The notes below the pieces were generated by a model that was not told where the DNA came from, made no database searches, and was given only the letters and a program-made list of their open reading frames with translations. A stretch of 64,000 nt of DNA from Thinopyrum elongatum (Eukaryota > Streptophyta > Magnoliopsida > Poales > Poaceae), in the NCBI GenBank assembly GCA_011799875.1, contig CM022299.1, positions 352,142,526 through 352,206,525 on the forward strand, given 5' to 3'. Shown here one piece after another: positions 33,301 to 43,609 of this stretch (its first letter is position 1; each line of letters opens with the position of its first letter). The translations under genes and the position numbers were made by a program.

Positions 33301-34624
33301 GCGGGGAGTTGCTCTTATCCTCCCCGGCGAGCGCGGCGCGCTGTCGACCGCTCGGAGGGGGGGAGGGCCTGGCTGCGCGCACGAGGTGCTCGACAGCGAG
33401 GCGAGGGTGAGCAGTGAGAGGTGGGGGAAGACGCGGGGTGGGCTGGGCCGTGCTGTAGCAGCAGGCCCAAGTGCACAGTAGAGCTTTAGGCCTTTTTCTC
33501 TTTTCTCTTATTTTCTGTTTCTGTTTTCTTTTGTTTTCTATTTTTCTAAAATGTGTGGCCTCATATTTAGTTTTGTAAAATATGTGAACTAGCCACAAAA
33601 CTCTAGTGCAACATCTACTAATGCCATAAAATGGTTTTGAGTTCATATCATTTCATTTGCAATTTTATAAAACTAAATAGGATTAAACATTGCTGTTTTG
33701 ACACTGTTAGATTCACTTATTTAATCTATTAAATGTTGGTTACAATTTTAGCATTGCCTTTGAATTATTTGCTATTTAATGAACATTTTAGATTCTGATT
33801 CGAAAAACTTTTATTTTCACTTTAATTTAATTTGAAGTTTGAATTAGGAGTATGAAATGCAATATGATGCAAATGAAGATTAGGCACTGTTAAACTTGCT
33901 GACATGGCATTAACTAAGGGTGATCACTGTTGTTCATTACAGGGGGTGTTACACGGTGAGCCAGCTCCTCCGTGGTTTTCCGTCTCCTTCTACCCTATGT
34001 CTCCTCTCTCTCTCCTCACCCTCTCTCTTCTCTCTCGAAGAGGAAGTAGCAGCTCCACCACAACAATGGTGCTGCCCCCATGGAACACCCTTGTGGTGGC
34101 GGCGTGTCCCTTCCAGTGCTTCCCTTGTGGCCTCCCCGGACTTGGTCTTCGCTTGGTGTTGGCGGACAGTGGAGCAGGAGCATCTCCCGCACTGGCCTTG
34201 ACCGCCTCTCGTCATCTCCCTCACTTCGAGCCTCGTGGCATCGACCTCCTCCTCGTCCGGTGGAGATTAACGCAGCAAGGGTGGCCTCCCTTACCCGCGC
34301 ATGGGCCCCCGACGTTCCCCTTCTACTCCGCCGCGGCTGTAGCCGTCCACGAACAAGAGCGCCGCCCCTCAACTTCTCCCACTCCGCCATGGAAAGGGGG
34401 CTCGAGCGTGTGGATAAGAAGAAACAGAGGATTCGCAAGTGAAAAGGAGCTCGGGTTGAATTCTATTAGATTTAGGGGTCAATTTGTAAAACCGAATCAT
34501 TTTTCAGATATCACTTAAAGAGGGATTGCGGGTACAATTTCCAGAAAACAGGAGGGCCTTTTCGCAAAACGACCATGACGGATGAGCGGGCAGAAGCAAT
34601 GCGTGCTTTATTATTAGGTAAAGA
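30354..34624 (-). repeat. Partial Helitron copy S2, split by a solo LTR
   Basis: The two pieces (30354-30487 and 33959-34624, counting one copy of the target duplication) add up to exactly 800 bases, the length of S1. The insertion is 3466 bp plus a 5-bp duplication. Confidence 0.9.
30488..33953. mobile_element. Solo LTR of a Gypsy element related to the one at 1-12902
   Basis: Begins TGTGACGCCCCCGACTC and ends GGGGGTGTTACA on the plus strand, matching the LTR termini of the first Gypsy element. It shares the ATCACCCTCG modules (about 31855-32110) and a GC-rich block (about 33085-33440). No internal domain, primer site or second LTR is present. CGGTG occurs at 30483-30487 and again at 33954-33958, a perfect 5-bp target duplication. 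The structure is what recombination between two LTRs of one element leaves behind. Open frames inside are short and not recognised. Confidence 0.95.
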
Positions 34625-36721
34625 TATTAGGCCTAAACCAGTGACATTAGGGGGGGCCAGGGCCCCTGCTGGTCCCCCCCTGTCTCCGCCACTGTGCCCG
34701 TGCGTTGCAATGGGAGAGAAAATAACACACGCTCTTAACCCAAAAATCGTGACTCAAGGCCCTAATACGTCCACGTCTTTTATTTTCACATGGCATCACA
34801 TTTGTGTTCCCGATGATGCCCTCAGTGCTTAAACAACGAAAACACGTTTGAATGTGGCCAGTCCCAAGGCCTCTCTCTCTCGCACGCTCATGCACACTCG
34901 AAATAAGATGAGAAATATATTGGGTTTTCCCGCGAGGTATTTCAGAGGAAAGCGCCACGCGTTGCCCGCCAAAGCGGTGGGCTAACCAGCATTAATAACC
35001 TTGGTGGCTTTATCAATTTCAAAACTTGTCAGCGCGGTATTTCGAAGGTGCTCATAGCGGTAGGATCTGTCTGTGTGCGTTCATAGGGGCGAGTGTATAT
35101 ACGTGTTTGTGAGCATCTATATCTATCTATACTGTGTTTCCAGAAAATAAAAGTTTTCCTTTAACCTTTACATGCAGCAACTTAATGTACCCATGCGTTG
35201 CATCAGAAGAAAAAATCGTCGAATGACTTATAATGACTCATTCGTGTTGCCCCTTTTCATGTTCGCCACTGGCATCGATGATGGTATGATTTTGATGCTT
35301 GTAAGTGATAAAAATTTGATAAAGCCACATTCATGTCCTCCGACAGCGTCTCATTCAGCTTCGCACTATCTTCGGATGAAAGAGTAGTGGTGCATTGAAG
35401 TGCGATTTTTATATAGAATTTTTTAATATTCGAATGCAAGCGGGTTTTTACAATGTTGATTTTTTTAGAAGATGTTGGTTTTTTCTTGTGTATTTTTTTT
35501 CTTTCTTTTTTGCACTATTTGGACTTTGCCCAAACACAAGCATTTCACGTAGACATCAAATAGACTGTGGTTATCTAAAAAGAAAACATAGTTTATCAGG
35601 TTGGCTGTTTCTCTAAAACAAAAACACAATTTGGAGAGACCAGACCCGCATGTAATACATCCCGTTCCCTAGTCTTAATTAAAAGGAAAACGTCGCCGCG
35701 GGCCAGACCACAGTTAAAGGAAAAAGATTTAATGTGTCCCACCAACCAAGCCTTATCCTTTGGATCTGGAAACGTCTTCAGCGATTTGTCCTTCAACCAG
35801 CCCAACCAGCCGATCCCCTTTGCTCTCTATTTCTCTATATCCATCTTCCCCAGCAAGTCGCTACCTCCACCCCCCAAGCACCTCCATGCCCGTACTCCTC
35901 CTCGCACCCTCGTCCACGAAGCAGTCAGCCTCCCAGGCGCCCCTCTCCCGCAGCCTTCACGCGAGCGCTCGCAGGAGCTCGAACCCGAGTCGGTCGACCC
36001 AGTCACCCCCGCCGACGATCTGCAGCAGCAGTAGAGCAGCATGACCCTGCCGGTGAGCCAGTTCCTCCGTGGTTTTCCGTCTCCTTCTACCCTCTGTCTC
36101 CTTTCTCTCTCCTCACCCTCTCTCTTCTCTCTCGAAGAGGAAGCAGCGGCTCCACCACAACAATGGTGCCGCCCCCATGGAACACCCTTGTGGTGGCGGC
36201 ATGTCCCTTCTAGTGTGTCCCTTGCGGTCTCCCCGGACTTGGTCTTCGCTTGGTGTTGGCGAACAGTGGAGCAGGAGCATCTCCCGCACTGGCCTCGACC
36301 GCCTCTCGTCATCTCCCTCAATTCGAGCCTCGTGGCATCGACCTCCTCCTCGTCCGATGGAGATTAGCGCAGCAAGGGTGGCCTCCCTTACCCGCGCATG
36401 GGCCCCCGACGTTCCCCTTCTACTCCACCGCGGCTGTAGCCGTCCACGGACAAGAGCACTGCCCCTCAACTTCTCCCACTCCGCCATGGAAAGGGGGCTC
36501 GAGCGTGTGGATAAGAAGAAATAGAGGATTCGCAAGTGAAAAGGAGCTTGGGTTGAATTCTATTAGATTTAGGGGTCAATTTGTAAAACCGAATCATTTT
36601 TCAGATATCACTTAAAGAGGGATTGCGGGTACAATTTCCAGAAAACAGGAGGGCCTTTTCGCAAATTGACCATGACGGGTGAGCGGACAAAAGCAATGCG
36701 TGCTTTATTATTAGGTAAAGA
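34625..36721 (-). repeat. Helitron copy L3
   Basis: Third long copy, 2097 bp, with the same junction as L2. It begins in the MITE with a run of 7 G and ends with TCTTTACC at 36721 on the minus strand, followed by the flank F3 (36722-36848), which then leads into unique DNA. Confidence 0.88.
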
Positions 36722-36848
36722 TAGTTCCCTGCCAAGATCATGCCAGCTTGTCCCTAGCTCTGATTCAGTGGGATTTTCTGGGTCTTTGCTAAGGCAGAGA
36801 CGCCACTAGATAGGATAACTTGCCACGGTGCTTGCACGGTTGAATCTC

Positions 36849-37049
36849 TAGTAATATGCTTCGTTGTTCCTAATGCATGAATGGATAGTTCCCTGATGCA
36901 TGAATGTTGTGGCGTTTGACAGGCTGATGCTGCCACCTTTCCTAAACTAATCAGCGGTTGTAACCTGCTTACCCCCAAATTCCTGAACGGACAATCCGAA
37001 CATTTTTTGCCTTTCATCATTTGTACTTAGTGACAACAACGCAATATAA
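36849..37049. other. Unique flank right of the array
   Basis: After GTTGAATCTC the sequence leaves the repeat (TAGTAATATGCTTCG). No gene was seen. It probably represents the pre-insertion host flank. Confidence 0.5.
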
Positions 37050-37086
37050 TTTTTTTTTGAATATGCACGAGTGTGCATATTATATA

Positions 37087-37143
37087 CTTTCTCCATTCCA
37101 AAATAAGTGACTCGACTTTGTACTAACTTTGGGACGGAGGGAG
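37087..37143. mobile_element. Very short Stowaway-type MITE
   Basis: 57 bp from CTTTCTCCATTCCAAAATAA to GGGACGGAGGGAG, flanked by TA on both sides (37085-37086, 37144-37145). These are the degenerate CTCCCTCCGT ends of wheat Stowaway MITEs, with most of the inside deleted. Confidence 0.75.
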
Positions 37144-37228
37144 TATTAAAGAAGAAAGGCAAAGAATGCCTTCACCAAAGGTTACAAATGTATTAGTACA
37201 TGCTACTCCTCACTACTCTCCCACCTCG

Positions 37229-37903
37229 CTACCCTACTGAAAAGGGGTCTACATTCCCTCTTAGTAGTCCGGCCGACGACCATACCAAACCCTCTTGCCT
37301 CACTCTACGTAGTAACTGCTCGATTGAAGGCCGTGCTCCCTCAAAGACAATGGCATTCCTATGCTTCCACAACTCCCACCATGTTAGCACAAAGATGGTG
37401 CGTAGATCCTTCCGGCTCATGTTGTTTGGTCCTCGCTTGTCGCAGACCCACGCCGCAAGTGAGTCTTGTGGTGATGGCGTCCACTCCGGCCTGCCCAACA
37501 CCTCGCAAATCGCCGCCCAAGCTGCCCTGGCAAACACACACGTGAGTAGTATATGGTTAATCGTTTCATCCTCCTTGTCACAAAACGGACACACGTCTTG
37601 GTGAGGCAGTCCTCTCCACGCTAGACGATCTGAAGTCCAGCATCTATCTCTCAGGGCCAGCCAAGTAAAAAATCTGCACTGCAAGGGAGCTCGTGACTTC
37701 CATGTTAGATCCGCCGTTGGGATCACCTCCCTACCCCAAAATCCGGCTGCATATGCTGACCTCACCGAGAACTGTCCATTAGCCTCCCAGGACCAAGCTA
37801 TCTCATCCGGCACATTCTTAGTTGGCTCCCAAGTGATAACCCTCTGCCAAAGTGACATGAACTCCTGCAGTGTGTCCGGCCCTATGTTGGGGCCAATATC
37901 CAT
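37229..37903 (-). pseudogene. LINE zf-RVT-like C-terminal domain
   Basis: A 224-codon frame with the typical plant LINE C-terminus: WSWEANGQFSVRSAY, PLQCRFFTWLALRDRCWTSD, the Cys/His group CPFCDKEDETINHILLTC, and FVLTWWELWKHRNAIVFEG. The domain is found at the end of LINE ORF2 after the RT. A frame change separates it from the RT part upstream (37940-38680), so ORF2 is broken. Confidence 0.88.
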
Positions 37904-37939
37904 CGCCCAGGACCCATTTCCACAGCCTGGCGGACCAGC

Positions 37940-38455
37940 CTAGACGATCTGATGCGTGGTGGAATCATGCCATATATAAGTGGTGCAATTTCTTGTATTG
38001 TCCTCCCATCTATCCATCGGTCCTCCCAAGAGTGTCGTGAGGCCAGTATGCATTGTACTTCTCGTGGCCGCCTGGTAGAGCATCATCGATTCCTCTAGAA
38101 CTTTGATTCTGAACTCATTCCATGGTCTAGTCGCACCTGTCCTTTTGAGCCATGGCCATCGAGCCTGCATGGCCACATTCATCCAGCGTAGGTTTGGCAG
38201 TCCTAATCCACCTGCCCACTTCGGAGCACACACCACGTCCCATGCGACCACACAGTTTCCACCATTCGCTTCTGCTCGTCTGCACCACAAGAAGCCTCGA
38301 CAAACCTTGTTCATTGCGGCAATAGTTTTCATAGGGAGATCCAAGGCCATCATTGCATGGATTGGCATGGCGCATAGCACAGACTGAACCAAGGTTAATC
38401 TGCCACTCTTCGGAATAAGGGATGCCTTCCATTTTGGCAACCTATTGGCCATTTG
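37940..38455 (-). pseudogene. LINE reverse transcriptase C-terminal fragment
   Basis: In frame on the minus strand, residues from MANRLPKWKASLIPKSGRLT through CRGFLWCRRAE to WAGGLGLPNLRWMN are typical of the RT end (thumb region) of plant LINEs. The open frame extends to 38680, but the text before MANRLPK shows no LINE similarity and contains a short internal repeat. The catalytic RT core is therefore absent because of 5' truncation. Confidence 0.85.
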
Positions 38456-38469
38456 ATAGATTATCTGCA

Positions 38470-38568
38470 AGATTACCTGCAAGATTGAACCCAAACAACA
38501 CAATACAATATCTATCCACTTTCTATCATTGTGGTAGATTACCTGCAAGATTGAACCCAAACAACATA
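38470..38568. repeat. Direct repeat next to the LINE edge
   Basis: AGATTACCTGCAAGATTGAA plus the following CCCAAACAACA occur at about 38470-38500 and about 38537-38568, offset 67 bases. The copies are essentially identical. Confidence 0.85.
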
Positions 38569-38644
38569 CACAACTCCCTCTTGAAGATCGTCCATCTAAG
38601 TATGGCCAGTGCCTGACTAATACATCAAAGAACATATATTTATA

Positions 38645-39774
38645 TCTATTATTGAAGGGAGGAACGTTTCTTCCTGCCAAAATTTGGTACGTTTTCGTCT
38701 GTCACGTCCTGACCAGAATTTTCGTATGTACGTTTTCGTCCATCAGGTCGTGACCAGAATTTTCATAAGTCGCACGCGAATGCTCTTGGATTGGGCTTCT
38801 TTCATACATCATGTGGGCCCAAATTGGCCTTGAGACTGCCCATCAAGAGCAGCGAAAATCGTGGTTCAGAAGAAAAAAACACGCCTACTACAGGTTCCGA
38901 ACTATGGTCGCTCAACAGCAAACCAACAAGCAACACGTACATTTATTTTAAGTATGAAAACTTAAATTTTCATGTCCCTTATAAGGTTCCCATGTCAGGT
39001 AAGTGGTCTACACCGGCGGCCATAAGTGCGTGTTGCTCCTTTTGGTTAGGAGGATCATCCATTGATTTGAGGATTCAGTGCATTGCTTAGTATGTGTGGA
39101 CTGACATCAGCCGTTTATAATTGATCTGAAAAATAATTGATATGTATGAGTGTGAGTGGTTCTTCCCCATCTTTAGCTAGCAAGGTAGTGCATCCACAAT
39201 GGCCGATGGCTACGATGTGGCATGATCGTGGTGTTACAACCCCGTGCCCCCGATGCATCTTTGGTCTATCAAATATAGATTTCTTTCTTCTTAATTTTCG
39301 TCCGCCGTCTGTCCCCACATTGGCCGGCCGCAACTGCATCCGTTGTGTATCGCCCGTGGGTAGAGCTGAGTTGGGCTTCTCAAAGCAAAAATAATAATCG
39401 ATTCCCACTTAAATAGTCTCATCTCGCTTTTTTATACCAAACTTCATAAGTTTATATACTTTCAAGAGTTGCCTGGAAAATGAGCAAGCCGTCTCAATCT
39501 CTTAAAAAAAACCAAGCTGCCTTAACAAAAGGAAAACAAAGGTGGTTCTTTTGCACTTTCAGAACTATCCTATAAAAATCATACCAAAAGTATCATATGT
39601 GTAGCATGGTTCTTAATGTATGGTTGATATGCATTTCTGCTAGACGTCGGCATGTGCCTCCTTGCTGCCATCGAGTGGCATCATTCGGATGTTGTGCCGT
39701 GCTGGTGGATGGTGGATGTTTTGATGGACACATCAATTATCTTTCCCCTTGCAACGCACGGGCATATGTGCTAG
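38645..39774 (+). mobile_element. Non-autonomous Helitron, complete (1130 bp)
   Basis: The 5' end is TCTATTATTGAAGGGAGGAA at 38645, preceded by A. The 3' end has the palindromic CCTTGCAACGCACGGG region and finishes CTAG at 39771-39774, followed by T. A|TC...CTAG|T is the Helitron insertion rule, and the 3' hairpin core TTGCAACGCA is shared with the Helitron array at 25-36 kb. There is no helicase or other recognised protein, so it must have moved with help from another element. Near its 5' end a sequence of about 42 bases is duplicated. Confidence 0.82.
38687..38775. repeat. Two imperfect copies of a ~42-base sequence in the Helitron 5' region
   Basis: GTACGTTTTCGTC...GACCAGAATTTTC occurs at about 38688 and about 38730. 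The copies differ at a few positions (CTGTCACGTCC against CATCAGGTCG). Confidence 0.85.
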
Positions 39775-39803
39775 TGTCTATAAATTATGCAGCAAAGAAA
39801 TTA

Positions 39804-39907
39804 CTCCCTCCATTCACTTTTGTAAGACATTTTAAACATTTAAGACGGCACCTAAAACAGTTCAATTTCAGCTGTCTTAAACGACTTACAAAAGTGAACA
39901 GAGGGAG
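39804..39907. mobile_element. Stowaway-type MITE
   Basis: 104 bp with terminal inverted repeats CTCCCTCCATTCACTTTTGT and (reverse) ACAAAAGTGAACAGAGGGAG, flanked by TA at 39802-39803 and 39908-39909. The TA target duplication and CTCCCTCC end are standard for Stowaway (Tc1/mariner). Confidence 0.92.
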
Positions 39908-40471
39908 TATTTGAAACCATGAATAAAACATGTATAAATCTAATAATAAAGTGTCAATTCATCACATTGCAACAAACACACCATAAAAATTACATCAGAT
40001 GTATCAAACATGTAGGGCAGCTCATTTGATCATTGTATTGAAGAACAAGGGGGAGATTGCCATTGAGCTACTATTATAGACCCATAGTCCAAACAGGACT
40101 ACTCACACATGGACATGGCGGCAACAAGGTTAATGTAGATGGTCTCCGTGATGAATTGCCCCTCCAACATAGTATCGAAAAAGGCCTCTAGATTGGAACA
40201 GAGAGGTGCAGCGACAGAAAAAAATCCTCCTTAAAACAATGAAGAGTTTCAGGAGAATATAAAGCTAGGGGAGCTTGAAGGTGGTGGAGGGGGTGCCTGG
40301 GGGCATGAGGCCCTGGCTTGCACCCTTGGCCATGATCTAGAGCACGTGTGGTCCACGGGTGTTGCCTTCCATCCTTCCGTTGCTTCCTCAAACCTTGTAG
40401 TGCTTAAAATTGCTGACATGTTTTTTTTCCTGATTTTTCCCCTGGAAAATTGTTTTACTGAAAAGTCCCAA
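39908..40471. other. Unassigned intergenic sequence
   Basis: AT-rich sequence with short frames only; I see no gene, repeat end or transposon boundary in it. Confidence 0.5.
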
Positions 40472-41785
40472 CACTAGAAAACCAAGGATTGCTTTCGATG
40501 AGCAACTTCTGTCACGTAAAATTGATTTCCATCAGCAAAAATAGGTTAGTGAAGGTTTTCGACCGTCACGTTGTCACATGGTCCGTCACTGAAGCACCGT
40601 CAGAGTTATAATGCCAATAGTACAACTATTTCCGTCACCTAAGAACGTATCTTGGGTGATGGTTCCTGAATTGTTGTTGGAGTCCCTTTTCCATGACGGT
40701 CGTGACTGTCATCATTTGCACAGAATTGTGCTTGGAGGGCTGCACCTCCTCAACTATTCATAGTGTAGGGGAGGAGGGGCTCCACCACCAAGGGGTGCCC
40801 CCTACATGGGCTTTCAGCCTAAGTGGATGCCCCACTTGGCCCAATCAAGGGAGCGACCCTCTAGCGCCTCCCGGAATATTCAAGGTTTAGGGACATTCTG
40901 GAACCTTCCCACACATTCTGGTGGCTTCCAGGATACTCTGTGACTTTCCAAGTTTTCTCCAAAACTCTTATGGTTTCCTCCCTGAAATATTTTTTCATCT
41001 TCTCGGAACTTTTCTGGTGTGTTTCTTTTGTGCTCCTAACACTTCTAGTACTCAACAAGCTGATGACCTTTAAAAGTGTGACCCCGTAGGTTCGTGACAT
41101 GACCCAGAACTCCTTTCGGTCAATAATCAATGGCGGGATCTAGGCACCCATATTGAATCCTACACATACACGGATATTAAGAATTTATTCAAATATGGTG
41201 TCAATTGCAATATAAAACAAATTGACTGCGTCTACAAAATGTGATGGTTCTGCATGATTTTGCTAGCGCGTGGACCCACATGTAAGAAGACACATCACAC
41301 ACGTCTGGACCCACTTGGCAATAGCCATGTCAACATCTCATCTGGCCCATATGTAAGAATCCTTGACCGGTCAAACGACATCATCGTAACTGTTAGTGAC
41401 GGTTACCATCACATAAAGTATGATGTCTTGTCTCACATGGAAGCAACCACGTCAGCATATGTTGGACCCATTTGTCAGAATCTTTGACTTGTCAAAATCG
41501 ACCAACTCATTGCTAGTGACGGACTATTGTCACCAAAAACGATCTTTGGTGACAATTGGCGTATCATAGGTGACAGTTTGGGCCGTCACCAAAAATGGTA
41601 TTCATGACAAAATTGGGTTCATCACCTAATACACGATCGTAGTGACAGAAAAATGGGTACTGTCATGATTTTTTTGTGACGATGGGGGTGACGGCCAAAA
41701 ATTGTCACCATACCATTTTTTATGACAAAAATCGGTTTTATGTGATGCAAATGAACCGTTGCTGAAAAGCAATTATTTTGTAGTT
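40472..41785. mobile_element. CACTA-like non-autonomous element, degenerate
   Basis: The left end CACTAGAAAACCAAGGATTG and the right end GAAAAGCAATTATTTTGTAGT are imperfect inverted CACTA termini. Many GTGACGG/CCGTCAC and GTCACCAA/TTGGTGAC motifs cluster near both ends (about 40510-40700 and 41510-41760), in both orientations, as CACTA subterminal repeats do. No transposase was found. The last bases on the right (TAGTT in place of TAGTG) and the target duplication are decayed. Confidence 0.6.
40735..41165 (-). repeat. Old Copia (BARE/WIS-type) LTR fragment inside the CACTA-like element
   Basis: 41110-41165 (CGGTCAATAATCAATGGCGG, then CACCCATATTG and TCCTACA) aligns with 44598-44645 of the Copia A LTR. 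The stretch before it, rich in GGAACCTTCC and GGTTTCC, is of the same type. Edges are not sharp. Confidence 0.6.
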
Positions 41786-42871
41786 CATGAGGCCTCACCA
41801 CACGGCCACCCTGGCCGCATGGGCCTTTTGGGTGCCCCCATGGCCCCATCCTCTAGTTACGGGTCTCTTTTCCTCTGAAATAATTTCTGATATTTTCTCC
41901 TTATTTATTGGGCACTTTTTCTGCATGAAAAAAAACACCACAGAAAACTTGCTAAAAACAGTGTCAGCCCATATTAGGTTTTACTCAAACTATGTAAATT
42001 AGAGGACAAAATCATAGCAAAAGTGTTTTAAAAAGTAGATATATTAGTGACCATGATAGGACAGCAAAAGTTTCATGTTTTTCTGTTCAATTTTACCATC
42101 TAAAAAATAGTACATAGTTGCCACAACAAAATTTGTATCATCTGATTCATATAGCCACGCCAAAATGTACTATAGTTTACATCCCAAACATTGTAGAATT
42201 TGCCAAACTATAGTAGTTTACTACAAGTATGATGAGTTATACTTGGTTCATGCTATAGGCTAAAGTCACCATGTTTGGCATAAGATATTGCCAGGGTGAA
42301 TACACAATCTTAAAAAAGACAGTGCACATTGCATTAAGAAGCTACACATAGTTGCCACTCAACACAACATGAGTTCTAACTACATCTATACCTACAAGTA
42401 AAATATGCTTTTCTAGCATGGTTTGAGTAAAGTCACCATGTTTGGCACAAAGAATTTCCAGAATGAATGGATTTTGATAGGGAGAGAACCTGCCTCCCTA
42501 GTGCCCCTGACGCGAACGGTCGTGCTCTTTGGGAGGCTCCCATGAGCGAACGGCACCATTCATGCTTGGAAATTCCCATGAGCAAATGACACCCTTCTCA
42601 TTGAGGTCCCTACTATTACAATGTTTACACACTCCCTCACACATCCCTAGAGGATTGTCGTGACGTGATGATGTTGCAAGCAGAGATAATTGCCATGCAG
42701 CCACAGAGAAACTTTTCATATGTCTAGGGGTTGCCTTGTTGTGGCGGAGAGAATGGCCATGTTATAGATAGTAGAACATGGCAAATGTTTCAGTAGAGAA
42801 AATTACTATGATATAGCACGAAGAGCTCCCCACATGTTTAGAAATTACCATGCTACAACATAGAAGTCTGG
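41786..42871. repeat. Repeat-rich DNA with TTGCCATG-type motifs (left side of host element)
   Basis: AAAGTCACCATGTTTGGCA occurs at about 42254 and 42431, followed in both cases by a related TTGCCAG/TTTCCAG and GAATG. Further TTGCCATG and GTTGCCAC words appear up to 42870. At about 42510-42600 GAGCGAACG/GCGAACGG words resemble 62240-62400 on the far side of the nest, so both sides probably belong to one older repeat. No coding region. Confidence 0.5.
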
Positions 42872-42887
42872 CACATGATCATGGATT
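42872..42887. repeat. Left copy of 16-bp target duplication
   Basis: CACATGATCATGGATT, identical to 61693-61708. Confidence 0.92.
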
Positions 42888-43609
42888 TTTTTTTGAGAGT
42901 ACGCCTAGGCAGAATTTAAGTTACAAGAAACTACACTCGCTGCAAACAAAGAGCATTACACAAACACCACACCCGAACAAGGGCAAAGACGAACAACACC
43001 GCGGAGCAAGCTACAACGCAAAGAGCCTATCCTAATCGAAACACAACACCGCATCATGATCGACACCGGACACCTCCGAAGAACACCAACTTCCGCAGAA
43101 CTTCACTTGTTGACGCACCATCCACTCTTAACGCCTAAGAAGAAGTGGCAAGTGGGTGACAGGACTCGATCCGGTCCGAGGAAGACGCCATCTTGGACAC
43201 ACCGGCGACAGGCGTACATAGCGCCGCAGAGGATCAAGGAGGACAGCGACGAACACCGGAGGAGAGTGACGAGGAGCCATGCATGTCTCCAAACACAATG
43301 TTCCCAACAGAGGAGCGACATCGAGGATGCCGCCATTGTGCCAATCCAACCGAGTCAAGGCTTTCGCCCGGAGACAGCCACAACTCCAAGCAAGTGAGGG
43401 ACATGACGAACTTGCCTCGACGATGCCTCCAAGGAGGGGAATGACACCCACGGGTGCCATCGCCGCCGGCCCGATGAAAGTCAAGCAAGATTTTCATCTG
43501 CAAGTTGCACCTCACCACACCGCCTAGAATTGGGCAACACCGTCCCAGAAGCTTCACACCGCCGCCACCGCAACTCTTCACCAACATAGCTGCAACTCCA
43601 GGGGCCAAC

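Larger units (their letters stand above)
25102..36848. repeat. Tandem array of Helitron-derived 3025-bp units
   Basis: Order: L1 (25102-27202), F1 (27203-27328), S1 (27329-28128), L2 (28129-30227), F2 (30228-30353), S2 (30354-34624, interrupted), L3 (34625-36721), F3 (36722-36848). L is the Helitron from inside the MITE to its 5' end, about 2.1 kb. F is 126 bp of former flank. S is 800 bp of the Helitron 5' half. S1 to S2 starts are 3025 apart, and L2 to L3 are also 3025 apart once the 3471-bp LTR insertion is removed. Both S-L junctions (GATATTAGGCCTAAACC) and both F-S junctions (GTTGAATCTCAGTCAG) are the same. Confidence 0.92.
37050..38455 (-). mobile_element. 5'-truncated LINE (non-LTR retrotransposon)
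   Basis: On the minus strand the element ends in A9 (T9 at about 37050-37058), as LINEs do. Reading frames of the C-terminal RT region and an RNA-binding zf-RVT-like region precede it. It is broken off at about 38455, where LINE similarity stops (MANRLPKWKASLIPK). A small Stowaway MITE lies in its 3' UTR. A possible decayed target duplication is ACAACGCAATATAAT on the left and ACAACACAATACAAT at 38495-38509, which would place the edge slightly further right. Confidence 0.82.

Noticed and set aside
25102..36848. CRISPR or satellite interpretation of the repeats
   Set aside because: Units are kilobase-sized, composite and limited to about three copies; there are no short direct repeats with unique spacers.
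38456..38680. Upstream part of the LINE RT frame as protein
   Set aside because: The text before MANRLPK has no LINE similarity and is derived from a duplicated non-coding sequence; the open frame is accidental.
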